DNA of 64,000 nucleotides from Streptomyces blattellae (GTDB taxonomy: Bacteria > Actinomycetota > Actinomycetes > Streptomycetales > Streptomycetaceae), in assembly GCF_009709555.1 (NCBI RefSeq), contig NZ_WJBG01000228.1, positions 1 to 64,000 of the forward strand, read 5' to 3'. How positions within the stretch are numbered: position 1 is the first letter of the stretch; each line of letters starts with the position of its first letter. This document shows positions 24,943 through 33,147 of the stretch, piece by piece. Made by a program: the position numbers and the translations under genes. The notes below the pieces were generated by a model. It was not told the DNA's origin. It saw only the letters and a list, made by a program, of their open reading frames with translations, and did no database searches.

Positions 24943-25385
24943 TGAGTAATTCCGTGATGAGCAACTCACTGGCGAGCGCGCGAACCGGAACCGTGGCGGA
25001 GCCCCGCCCGATATCGGGGCAGATCCTCGTCTTCGCGGTCGTCGGTGTCATCAACACCGGGACGTACTACGGCCTATATCTGCTGCTTCTGCCGCACCTG
25101 CCCTACATGGCCGCGCACCTCCTCGCCTCCTGCCTCAGCATGATCGGGTCCTTCTTCCTCAACACCCGGTTCACTTACCGGACGAGGCCGACCTGGCGGA
25201 AGTTCCTGCTGTTCCCCCTGACGAACGCGACGAGCTTCGTCGTCACGACGGCAGGGGTGTACGTCATCGTCGACATCCTGCACGCCGGGAGCCGCTTCGC
25301 CCCGCTGCTCGCGTCGATGGTGGCGATTCCGGCGACGTTCGTGGTGTCCCGCACGATCATGCTGCCGAAGGGCCGGGGCCGGTAG
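24942..25385 (+). CDS. GtrA/GtcA family flippase-like protein
   Basis: 147 residues with four membrane helices. GtrA motifs are FAVVGVINTGTYYGLYLLLL and SCLSMIGSFFLNTRFTYR, then FLLFPLTNATSFVVTTAGVYVIV and a final FVVSRTIMLPK. By family it is thought to flip polyprenyl-phosphate sugars across the membrane. The start overlaps the GT2 stop by 1 nt (TGATG), indicating coupled translation. Confidence 0.88.
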   Translation: MSNSVMSNSLASARTGTVAEPRPISGQILVFAVVGVINTGTYYGLYLLLLPHLPYMAAHLLASCLSMIGSFFLNTRFTYRTRPTWRKFLLFPLTNATSFVVTTAGVYVIVDILHAGSRFAPLLASMVAIPATFVVSRTIMLPKGRGR

Positions 25386-25411
25386 AACTGCCGCTGCCAT
25401 ACTGGCTCCTT

Positions 25412-26137
25412 GTGACCGGCCTCCTCGTGATCGTCGCCGCGCTGTGGGGCGGGGTGACGGGTGCGCTGCTGCCCCGCGCGGCCTACCGCTTCTCCGTCCC
25501 GTCGGGGGAGGAGTGGCGAGAGCTGTGTCCGGGCGGGCATGCGATCCGGGGGTGGGCCGGGCGGGCGCGCTGCGCCGAGTGCCCCGATCCGTCGTACGGC
25601 CCCGCCACCCCCCTCCTCCCGCTCACCACCGCAGTCGTCTGCGCCGTCCTCGCCGCCGCCACCGACACCCGTCCCGAAGTCGCCGTGTGGCTCCTCCTCG
25701 CCCCCCTCGGCGTGCTCCTCGCGGTCGTCGACTTCCGGGTGCAGCGCCTGCCGGACGCGCTGACCCTCCCGCTCGCGGCGGCGGTCCTGGTCCTCCTCGG
25801 GCTGGTCGCGCTCGTCCCCGAGCACACCGGGGACTGGCTCACCGCCCTGTCCGGCGCGCTCGCGCTCGGCGGCGGCTACTTCGTGCTGTTCCGGATCAAC
25901 CCCGGCGGCATGGGCTTCGGCGACGTCAAGCTGGCGCTCGGCGTGGGGGCCGCGCTCGGCTGGTACGGCTGGCCGACCGTGCTGCTCGGCACGCTGGCGG
26001 GGTTCCTGCTGGGGGCGCTCTACGGCGGTGCGCTCGTCGTCGCGCGGAAGGCGGACCGGAAGACGGCGATCCCGTTCGGGCCGTTCCTGATCGCGGGGGC
26101 GTATGCCGGGCTGCTGAGCGGGGCGTGCGCGGTCTGA
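25412..26137 (+). CDS. A24 family prepilin peptidase
   Basis: 241 residues, type IV prepilin leader peptidase fold. The two catalytic aspartates of the family appear in LLAVVDFRVQRLPDALTLP and GGMGFGDVKLALGVGAALG (GxGD). Two cysteine-containing patches near the N-terminus (ELCPGG and ARCAECP) resemble the Zn-binding domain of bacterial forms. A TACTGG hexamer 6 nt before the GTG hints at a leaderless start. No pilin genes lie next to it, so substrates are elsewhere, presumably a Tad-type system. Confidence 0.85.
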   Translation: MTGLLVIVAALWGGVTGALLPRAAYRFSVPSGEEWRELCPGGHAIRGWAGRARCAECPDPSYGPATPLLPLTTAVVCAVLAAATDTRPEVAVWLLLAPLGVLLAVVDFRVQRLPDALTLPLAAAVLVLLGLVALVPEHTGDWLTALSGALALGGGYFVLFRINPGGMGFGDVKLALGVGAALGWYGWPTVLLGTLAGFLLGALYGGALVVARKADRKTAIPFGPFLIAGAYAGLLSGACAV

Positions 26138-26229
26138 GGTCGGGGCGTACGCGGTCTGAGGTCGGGGCGTGCGCGGCCTGAGGTCGGGGCGTGCGCGGCC
26201 TGAGGTCGGGGCGTTCACGGCCTGAGGTA
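26120..26229. repeat. 22-bp tandem repeat, five units
   Basis: Units at 26120-26141, 26142-26163, 26164-26185, 26186-26207 and 26208-26229 of the form GGGGCGTGCGCGGTCTGAGGTC. The first unit contains the last codons and stop of the prepilin peptidase, so the array looks like serial duplication of the gene's own 3' end. Confidence 0.9.
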
Positions 26230-26250
26230 GGGCGGGCAAAAGGGCTGGCG

Positions 26251-26256
26251 TAGGCT
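26251..26256 (+). promoter_or_regulatory. -10 element TAGGCT upstream of mqnC
   Basis: Same hexamer as at mqnM, the TetR gene and the kinase gene. Initiation would fall near 26263, giving a leader of about 35 nt that includes GAAAGGGA before the GTG at 26298. Confidence 0.45.
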
Positions 26257-26297
26257 GGCTGGGTCTGTCCACAACCCTTGACGAAAGGGACGCTCCG

Positions 26298-27497
26298 GTG
26301 ACCGAGAAGGCCGACCTTCAGTCCGTCCTCGACCGTGCGGCCGAGGGTGGGCGGATCACCCCCGAGGAGGCGCTCGACCTCTACCGTGACGCCCCGCTGC
26401 ACGCGCTGGGCGCCGCCGCCGACGCCGTACGCCGCCGCCGGTACACCGGAACCGAGCACATCGCGACGTACATCATCGAGCGCAACATCAACTACACGAA
26501 CGTCTGCGTCACGGCCTGCAAGTTCTGCGCCTTCTACGCGGCCCCCAAGGACGAGGCCAAGGGCTGGACCCGCGACCTGGACGACATCCTGCGGCGGTGC
26601 GCCGAGACCGTCGAGCTCGGCGGTACGCAGATCATGTTCCAGGGCGGCCACCACCCGGACTTCGGCGTCGAGTACTACGAGCGGCACTTCTCGGCGATCA
26701 AGCAGGCCTTCCCGCAGCTCGTCATCCACAGCCTGGGGGCGAGCGAGGTCGAGCACATGGCCCGGATCTCCGAGGTGAGCGTCGAGGAGGCGATCCGGCG
26801 CATCCACGCCGCCGGCCTCGACTCGTTCGCCGGCGCCGGCGCGGAACTTCTCCCCGCGCGCCCCCGCAAGGCCATCGCGCCCCTCAAGGAGTCCGGTGAG
26901 CGCTGGCTGGAGATCATGGAGGCCGCGCACAAGCTGGGCGTGGAATCGACGTCCACGATGCTCATGGGCACCGGTGAGACCAACGCCGAGCGCATCGAGC
27001 ATCTGCGGATGATCCGGGACGTACAGGACCGGACGGGCGGCTTCCGGGCCTTCATCCCGTACACCTACCAGCCGGAGAACAACCACCTGAAGGGCCGTAC
27101 GCAGGCGACGCTCTTCGAGTACCTGCGGATGATCGCCATCGCGCGGTTGTTCATGGACAACATCCAGCACATCCAGGGATCCTGGCTGACCACCGGCAAG
27201 GAGATCGGCCAGCTCTCCCTCCACTACGGCGCCGACGACCTCGGTTCGATCATGCTGGAGGAGAACGTCGTCTCCAGCGCGGGCGCCAAGCACCGCTCCA
27301 ACCGCCTGGAGATCATCGACCTGATCCGCAAGGCGGGCCGCGTGCCCGCCCAGCGCTCGACCACGTACGAGCACCTCGTCGTGCACGACGACCCGGCGAA
27401 CGACCCCGTCGACGAGCGCGTCATGTCCCACATCTCGTCCACCGCGATCGAGGGCGGCACCGCACACCCCGAACTGAAGCTGCTCGCTTCCAACTGA
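26298..27497 (+). CDS. mqnC: cyclic dehypoxanthinyl futalosine synthase MqnC (radical SAM)
   Basis: 399 residues. Radical SAM enzyme that cyclises dehypoxanthine futalosine. The cluster motif CVTACKFCAF (CxxxCxxC) is around residues 70-79, followed by QIMFQGGHHPDFGVEYYE and GAGAELLPARPRKAIAPLK, typical of MqnC. The HHP-containing block and the length separate it from MqnE at 7018. GTG start. The next gene begins 7 nt after its stop, so the two are probably co-transcribed. Confidence 0.92.
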   Translation: MTEKADLQSVLDRAAEGGRITPEEALDLYRDAPLHALGAAADAVRRRRYTGTEHIATYIIERNINYTNVCVTACKFCAFYAAPKDEAKGWTRDLDDILRRCAETVELGGTQIMFQGGHHPDFGVEYYERHFSAIKQAFPQLVIHSLGASEVEHMARISEVSVEEAIRRIHAAGLDSFAGAGAELLPARPRKAIAPLKESGERWLEIMEAAHKLGVESTSTMLMGTGETNAERIEHLRMIRDVQDRTGGFRAFIPYTYQPENNHLKGRTQATLFEYLRMIAIARLFMDNIQHIQGSWLTTGKEIGQLSLHYGADDLGSIMLEENVVSSAGAKHRSNRLEIIDLIRKAGRVPAQRSTTYEHLVVHDDPANDPVDERVMSHISSTAIEGGTAHPELKLLASN

Positions 27498-27504
27498 CGT
27501 ACCC

Positions 27505-27957
27505 GTGCTGACGATTCATACGGCGGACGAGGTACGGACCGTCTGGGGGAGCGGAGAGCCCGTCGCGGGCGGTGCCGTGGCGGTGGACGGCGGTCGGGTC
27601 GCCGCGGTGGGTCCGCTCGCCGAGCTGACGGAGCGGTTCCCGGGCGCGCGGGTACGGCGCTGGCCCGGCGGTGTGCTCGGGCCCGCGCGCGTGTACGACG
27701 GCCCGCTCCCGGACGCCCCGACACCGCGCGAACGGATTCACGCCGTGCTGAAGCGGGGGGCGGTGGCTGTGCTGGAGGAGTACGCCGGCACCGCTGAACT
27801 CCGGGCGGCGGCGGCACGGAACGACGTGCTCGTAGTGCCGCACCCTCGGCCCACGGCGATCACCGAGAACGGCCGGGCGGATCTGGCGGTCCTGGACGAC
27901 GGCGGCGACTGCATCGCGACGGTGTGCGCGGGCCGTTTGGTGCACAGACGCCGGTAA
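27505..27957 (+). CDS. imidazolonepropionase-like domain protein
   Basis: 150 residues. N-terminal and C-terminal parts match the composite beta-sandwich of amidohydrolases: GGAVAVDGGRVAAVGPLAELTERFPGA at the start and ENGRADLAVLDDGGDCIATVCAGRLVHR at the end. The metal-binding TIM barrel between them is missing, so it is unlikely to be a hydrolase. The gene starts 7 nt after mqnC, and I recall this pairing as common in Streptomyces. A role in menaquinone synthesis is possible but unsupported. Confidence 0.7.
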   Translation: MLTIHTADEVRTVWGSGEPVAGGAVAVDGGRVAAVGPLAELTERFPGARVRRWPGGVLGPARVYDGPLPDAPTPRERIHAVLKRGAVAVLEEYAGTAELRAAAARNDVLVVPHPRPTAITENGRADLAVLDDGGDCIATVCAGRLVHRRR

Positions 27958-27979
27958 GGCGGGCGCCAGTCACAGACCC

Positions 27980-29029
27980 TCACTCGGCGAACGCCTCCGC
28001 AAACGCCCCCGCCTCCTGCTCCACCCCACTGCAATTGGTGGCCGCGTCATCGTCGTCCGCGTTCCCGTCCTCGCACTCCTGATCCCGGAGCGTGGACCAC
28101 ATCGACACCCACGCGACCTCCTTCTCCTCCGCGAACGCCCGCACCTGTGCCGCATCGGACAACGTGAACGTCTCACCGTCCACGTCATTCACCCCGATCA
28201 TCGAAGTCAGCGCCATTCCACGCCACGCCGCCGCGTCGGACAGCCCGAAGACATCGGCCAGTTGATCGTGCGCGGCCTTCGCCGCGGTGATCGCATAGCC
28301 CCCCATGTCCCCGTCGTACGACTCGCTGTAATTCATGGTCATGAGGTTGACCGTGGCGACCTGCACGGAGTTGTTGTTGGCCGACTCCAGCAACGTCAGA
28401 CTGTCCTCGTCCAGCCCCGACGGCATGACCGGCAGCGTGAACGACACCTTCAGGTCGCTGCGCTCCTGCTGAAGCAACGCGATGGCCCTGGAGCGCAGTT
28501 CGACTGACGTGGAGTCGGTCAGCGCATCGCCCTCGATGTCGAAGTCGGCCTGCTCGGACCCGGCGGCGTCCAGCGCCTTGCCGTACGCCTCGGCCAACTC
28601 GCGCGCACTGTCGCAGCTTTCCGCCAGTTCCTCCCCGGAGGCCCCGCCGAAGGAGACGCGGACGGCGGCGCCGGACTCCTTGAGCGCGGAGATACGGGAC
28701 TGCACGGTCGTATCGCCGATGGCGGCCGTGCCGTTCCACTTCGGCGTGCAGCCGCTGCCGCCGGAGATCACGAAGGCCAGATTGTACGTCGTGGGGGAGC
28801 CCGTGGAGTCGTTGTCGGACGCGGCCGTGGCACTGACGTACGGGGCGTACGAGGTGCTGGACGACGGGCTGGACGACGTACTGGACGACGGGCTGGACGT
28901 CGCGCCGGGTGACGCGGATCCGGCGGGGGCCGCCGCGTCCGAGGAGTCGGCGGAGCCACTGGAGCACCCCGCGGTGGCCAGGGCGATCAGACAGGTGAGC
29001 CCGGCCGCCGGCCTCAGGAAACTCCGCAT
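27980..29029 (-). CDS. GH18 chitinase-like lipoprotein
   Basis: 349 residues. The lipoprotein signal ends LIALATAGCSSGS, followed by a long Ser/Ala/Thr linker. The glycosidase domain contains SFGGASGEELAESC and the GH18 catalytic signature ADFDIEG (DxDxE) near residue 165, then VATVNLMTMNYSESYDGDMGGYA and a tryptophan-bearing end VAWVSMWSTLRDQEC. It would cleave beta-1,4-linked GlcNAc polymers outside the cell. Divergent from the polysaccharide synthesis genes starting at 29205, suggesting it acts on a related polymer. Confidence 0.8.
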   Translation of the reverse strand: MRSFLRPAAGLTCLIALATAGCSSGSADSSDAAAPAGSASPGATSSPSSSTSSSPSSSTSYAPYVSATAASDNDSTGSPTTYNLAFVISGGSGCTPKWNGTAAIGDTTVQSRISALKESGAAVRVSFGGASGEELAESCDSARELAEAYGKALDAAGSEQADFDIEGDALTDSTSVELRSRAIALLQQERSDLKVSFTLPVMPSGLDEDSLTLLESANNNSVQVATVNLMTMNYSESYDGDMGGYAITAAKAAHDQLADVFGLSDAAAWRGMALTSMIGVNDVDGETFTLSDAAQVRAFAEEKEVAWVSMWSTLRDQECEDGNADDDDAATNCSGVEQEAGAFAEAFAE

Positions 29030-29191
29030 TGTGTACGCACCCGCTCTCGTGATTTCTGGGGTGGGAATGTCTCACACGGAGCTGGGCTTCACGAGGGCAG
29101 AATCCGTAATCTCACAGTGAACGGACAGGTTGAGGCGTTTCTCATGGCTGTCTCATATGAACTCCCGAGTTTTTGCCACATAAAGGCTCCC

Positions 29192-29197
29192 TAATAT
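29192..29197 (+). promoter_or_regulatory. -10 element TAATAT before 29205
   Basis: TAATAT lies 7 nt upstream of the ATG at 29205, in a locally AT-rich stretch (TTTTTGCCACATAAAGG just before). It fits a leaderless promoter for the polysaccharide cluster. Confidence 0.5.
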
Positions 29198-29204
29198 CCG
29201 GGGA

Positions 29205-29669
29205 ATGCATTCCGAGCCTGCCACCGAAACCCGCGCCGCGGTCCGCGGTCGCCGCCGCAAACGCGGCAGCGGGCCCTCCGCAGAAGGCCCCGTGTTCGTT
29301 GACAACTCCGGGCGCCGGTCGAAGGCGCTGCGCCGGATCGGCGTCCTCGTCGGTGTCGTCTGCCTCGGCTACGCGGTCGTCCTGGGCATGGCGTTCATGG
29401 GCGTGGGCATCTCGCTCAACCCGTCCCAGCTGCTGCCCTTCGGCAACAACGGCCAGGGCGCCCCCGGCGGCGACCAGGGACCCGGCGGCCAGCAGCCGCA
29501 GGGCGGCGTCGCCCCCACCGGCACCCCGCCCGCGCAGCCCACCGGCACCCCGCCCGCGGGCACCGCCACCGGTGCCCCGCCCACGGGCACCCCCACCGGC
29601 ATTCCGCCGAGCGCCACTCCGAGCGCCACTCCGAGCGCCACCCCGACCGCGACCTCCGCCGCCAACTGA
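29205..29669 (+). CDS. single-pass membrane protein with Pro/Thr/Gly-rich tail
   Basis: 154 residues. A basic cytoplasmic N-terminus (RRRKRGSG) precedes one membrane helix (about residues 45-68, RIGVLVGVVCLGYAVVLGMAF). The rest is low-complexity Gly/Gln/Pro then PTGTP and SATPSATP repeats, a disordered extracytoplasmic tail. No enzymatic domain. First gene of the polysaccharide cluster, 19 nt before the NodB-GT2 gene, so probably an accessory or wall-spanning factor. Function unknown. Confidence 0.75.
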   Translation: MHSEPATETRAAVRGRRRKRGSGPSAEGPVFVDNSGRRSKALRRIGVLVGVVCLGYAVVLGMAFMGVGISLNPSQLLPFGNNGQGAPGGDQGPGGQQPQGGVAPTGTPPAQPTGTPPAGTATGAPPTGTPTGIPPSATPSATPSATPTATSAAN

Positions 29670-29688
29670 CCGGGACGCAGCCACTCTC

Positions 29689-32010
29689 ATGACTTCGACG
29701 ACGTCCTCCCGCGGCCGCAGGCGAGCCCCCTCGAAGGTGCAGCGGGCCGCAGGCAAGGCCGCGGCGCTGCAGAAGCCGCGTGTGATCCTCGCCCTGCTTC
29801 TCCTGCTGGCGCTGACCAGCATCATGCTGCTCGACGGCTATCTGCGCGCCGAGGTCGGCGGTGATCAGCGGGTGCGCAGCGGCGCCAGTTCCAGCAAGGT
29901 CCCGGACAAGATCCTCGACGGCGGCCCGATCGTCACCTTCCGGGGCGGCCAGGCCACCACGGTCTCCGTGCCGGAGAAGACCATCGCGCTCACCTTCGAC
30001 GACGGTCCCAACCCCACGTACACGCCCCAGGTCCTGAAGATCCTGGAGAAGTACGACGTCCCCGCCACGTTCTTCGTGGTCGGCTCGATGGTCTCCCGCT
30101 ACCCGGGCATCGTGAAGGACGTGGTCGAGCAGGGCAACGAGGTGGGCATCCACACCTTCACCCACGTCGACCTGTCGTACCAGAGCGACGCCCGCATCCA
30201 GCGGGAGATGACCCAGACGCAGCTCGCGCTCGCGGGCGCGGCCGGCATCACGACCACCCTGTTCCGCGCCCCGTACTCCTCGGAGACGGACGCCATCGAC
30301 AACTACAGCTGGCCGGTCTACAAGAAGCTGGGCGAGGAAGGGTTCACCAGCGTCTTCATCGACACCGACAGCGACGACTGGAAGCAGCCGGGCGTCTCGA
30401 AGATCGTCAAGTGGGCCACGCCGGAGGACGGCAAGGGCGCGTCGGTCCTCTTCCATGACGCGGGGGGCGTGCGCGAGCAGACGATCAAGGCGCTGCCGAC
30501 GTACATCAAGAAGATGAAGGCGAAGGGGTACACCTTCACCACCATCAGCGGGGCGATCCAGCAGCAGGAGGCGAGCGGGCAGACGGGGTCCGGCCAGGCG
30601 GCTTCCGGGCAAGGGTCCTCCGGCCAGCAGGCTGGTGCGGGTGTCCCTGGAACCGGCGGTCAGCAGCCGGGCGGCCAGCAGCCCGGTGACGGCGCTGCGA
30701 GCCTCCAGGCCGCCCACCGCACCGCCACCGGCGCCACCCTCTACGAGGGCAAGGCCCTCATCGCCGCCGTCGCGGTCGCCGAGTGGACCGTGCCGACGCT
30801 GTCCGTCGGGCTGATCGTCGTCGGCGTGGCCGTGCTGGGCCGGTTCGGGATGATGCTGGTCCTGGCCCGCCGCCACTACAGACAGCGCAACAAGCGCCGG
30901 TTCACCTGGGGACCGCCGGTCACCCGGCCGGTGAGCGTGATCGTCCCGGCGTACAACGAGAAGGAGTGCATCGCCAACACCCTTGAGTCGCTGGCGAAGA
31001 GCACCCATCCGATCGAGATCATCATCGTCGACGACGGGTCGTCGGACGGCACGTCGGAGATCGCGCGGGCTGCGGCCGACTCGCTCGGCATGACCAACGT
31101 CCGCGTCATCCGCCAGGAGAACGCGGGCAAGCCGGCCGCGCTGAACAACGGTGTGCGCAGCGCCAGTCACGACATCGTCGTGATGATGGACGGCGACACC
31201 GTCTTCGAGCCGGAGACCGTGCGCCGGCTGGTGCAGCCCTTCGCCGACCCCGGGATCGGCGCGGTCGCCGGCAACGCCAAGGTCGGCAACCGCGACACCG
31301 TCATCGGCGCCTGGCAGCACATCGAGTACGTGATGGGCTTCAACCTCGACCGCCGCATGTACGACCTGCTGCGCTGCATGCCGACCATCCCCGGCGCGAT
31401 CGGCGCGTTCCGTCGCGCGGCGGTCCTGGAGGTCGGCGGCATGAGCGAGGACACGCTCGCCGAGGACACCGACATCACCATCGCCATGCACCGCCAGGGC
31501 TGGCGGGTCGTCTACCAGGAGCACGCCAAGGCCTGGACGGAGGCGCCCGGTTCGCTGAAGCAGCTGTGGTCCCAGCGCTACCGCTGGTCGTACGGCACGA
31601 TGCAGGCGCTGTGGAAGCACCGCAAGTCCCTGACGGACAAGGGCCCTTCCGGCCGCTTCGGCCGGGTGGGCATGCCGCTGGTGGTCATCTTCCAGATCAT
31701 CACGCCGGTCTTCGCCCCGCTCATCGACGTCTTCACCGTCTACTCGATGATCTTCGTCGACTTCGAGGCGGCGCTGCTGGCCTGGCTCGCGGTCCTCGGC
31801 GTCCAGCTCGTCTGCGCGGCGTACGCCTTCCGCCTCGACCGGGAGCGGTACCGCTACCTCCTGATGATGCCCCTCCAGCAACTGGCCTACCGCCAGATGA
31901 TGTACCTCGTCCTCATCCACTCCTGCATCACCGCCCTCACCGGCGGCCGACTCCGCTGGCAGAAGCTGAAGCGGACCGGTGAGGTCGGGACTCCGGCGGG
32001 GGCGAGCTGA
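29689..32010 (+). CDS. bifunctional polysaccharide deacetylase/family-2 glycosyltransferase
   Basis: 773 residues. An N-terminal membrane helix precedes a NodB deacetylase domain (about residues 95-285) with TIALTFDDGPN (metal-binding DD), EVGIHTFTHVDLS and FRAPYSSETDAID. A Gly/Gln/Ser-rich linker and a membrane helix follow. The GT2 domain (about 415-640) has VSVIVPAYNEKECI, DDGSSDGTSEI, MDGDTVFEPE, EDTDITIAMHRQGWR and QRYRWSYGTMQALWKH (QxxRW, processive). Further helices end the protein. The layout matches PNAG-type synthases fused to a deacetylase, such as MatB-like proteins. Confidence 0.9.
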   Translation: MTSTTSSRGRRRAPSKVQRAAGKAAALQKPRVILALLLLLALTSIMLLDGYLRAEVGGDQRVRSGASSSKVPDKILDGGPIVTFRGGQATTVSVPEKTIALTFDDGPNPTYTPQVLKILEKYDVPATFFVVGSMVSRYPGIVKDVVEQGNEVGIHTFTHVDLSYQSDARIQREMTQTQLALAGAAGITTTLFRAPYSSETDAIDNYSWPVYKKLGEEGFTSVFIDTDSDDWKQPGVSKIVKWATPEDGKGASVLFHDAGGVREQTIKALPTYIKKMKAKGYTFTTISGAIQQQEASGQTGSGQAASGQGSSGQQAGAGVPGTGGQQPGGQQPGDGAASLQAAHRTATGATLYEGKALIAAVAVAEWTVPTLSVGLIVVGVAVLGRFGMMLVLARRHYRQRNKRRFTWGPPVTRPVSVIVPAYNEKECIANTLESLAKSTHPIEIIIVDDGSSDGTSEIARAAADSLGMTNVRVIRQENAGKPAALNNGVRSASHDIVVMMDGDTVFEPETVRRLVQPFADPGIGAVAGNAKVGNRDTVIGAWQHIEYVMGFNLDRRMYDLLRCMPTIPGAIGAFRRAAVLEVGGMSEDTLAEDTDITIAMHRQGWRVVYQEHAKAWTEAPGSLKQLWSQRYRWSYGTMQALWKHRKSLTDKGPSGRFGRVGMPLVVIFQIITPVFAPLIDVFTVYSMIFVDFEAALLAWLAVLGVQLVCAAYAFRLDRERYRYLLMMPLQQLAYRQMMYLVLIHSCITALTGGRLRWQKLKRTGEVGTPAGAS

Positions 32011-32011
32011 G

Positions 32012-33112
32012 ATGGGCTCGCATCGCAGGGGCGGCGTGGTCGTCGACCGTCCGGCCGCTGCCGCCCGTCCGGCACAGAACCCCACCCGTGACCGCTACTT
32101 CGACACCCTGAGGGCCGTCGCTCTCATCCGCGTCGTCACCTACCACACCTTCGGCTGGGCCTGGGCCGGGATGGTGTTCCCCTCCATGGGCATCATGTTC
32201 GGCCTGGCCGGCACCCTGATGGCGAGGTCCCTGGAGCGCCCGGCGTTCAAGGTGGTGCGCAGCCGGATGCGCCGGCTCCTGCCCCCGTTCTGGTTCTGGG
32301 GCTTCTTCGTGGTCCTCGCGATGCTGATCCACGGCTGGATGCCGGGCTGGCAGATCGTCTTCTGGGTCGTGCCGCTCGGCGACCCGCCGGGCAACGCATG
32401 GGCTGTCCAGGCCTGGGAGATCCTCTGGTACCTGCGGACGTACCTCTGGTTCGTGCTGCTGTCCCCGCTCCTGCTGAAGGTGTTCCGGCCGGCCCCGGTA
32501 CCGGTCCTGCTGCTGTCCCTGTCCCCGATCCTGGTCCTGCACTTCCTCTGGGAGCCCCCCGACGACCGCTTCGGCAGCGCGCTGACCGACCTCGCCACCT
32601 TCCTCTTCTGCTGGATCCTCGGCTTCGCGCACCGCGACGGAGTCCTGCAGCGACTGAAGCCGGCCGCCGTAGTGATCCTCTCGCTCGCCGCGATCGGCTA
32701 CGGCGGCTGGTACACCTTCACGCACCAGGCCGAGACGGGTTCGTACGACCTCGACGACATCCCGCTCGCCCAGGCCTTCTGGTCGGCCGGCTTCGTGACG
32801 CTGCTGTTCTGGGTGAAGTCGTACTTCCGAATCGACTTCGCCTGGCTGACCGGCTTCCGGCGGACGGACCGGATCGTCACGATCTTCAACTCCCGCGCGG
32901 TGACGATCTACCTGTGGCACGAGATCGCCCTGATCCTCGCCGTTCCGCTGATCGACCAGTTCTGGAACGTGCCCGCGTTCGAGAAGTGGCTGCCGCTGGA
33001 GAGCCAGTGGTTCATGTTCGGGATCGGGTGGATCCTGATCGCGGTGTTCGTCCTGTTGTGCGGATGGGCGGAGGACGTGGCGGGGAAGCGGCGACCGAGG
33101 CTCATCCCCTGA
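32012..33112 (+). CDS. acyltransferase family 3 membrane protein
   Basis: 366 residues with about ten membrane helices. The family start is RDRYFDTLRAVALIRVVTYHTFGWAW, with the catalytic histidine of acyltransferase-3 enzymes in TYHTF. Later helices include LWFVLLSPLLLKVF. It would O-acylate (acetylate or succinylate) the polymer made by the gene just upstream, like IcaC. ATG at 32012 begins 1 nt after the synthase stop, so the genes are translated together. Confidence 0.85.
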   Translation: MGSHRRGGVVVDRPAAAARPAQNPTRDRYFDTLRAVALIRVVTYHTFGWAWAGMVFPSMGIMFGLAGTLMARSLERPAFKVVRSRMRRLLPPFWFWGFFVVLAMLIHGWMPGWQIVFWVVPLGDPPGNAWAVQAWEILWYLRTYLWFVLLSPLLLKVFRPAPVPVLLLSLSPILVLHFLWEPPDDRFGSALTDLATFLFCWILGFAHRDGVLQRLKPAAVVILSLAAIGYGGWYTFTHQAETGSYDLDDIPLAQAFWSAGFVTLLFWVKSYFRIDFAWLTGFRRTDRIVTIFNSRAVTIYLWHEIALILAVPLIDQFWNVPAFEKWLPLESQWFMFGIGWILIAVFVLLCGWAEDVAGKRRPRLIP

Positions 33113-33147
33113 GCCGGTGCTGGGAGCCGTACTGCAAGAATGGGGCC

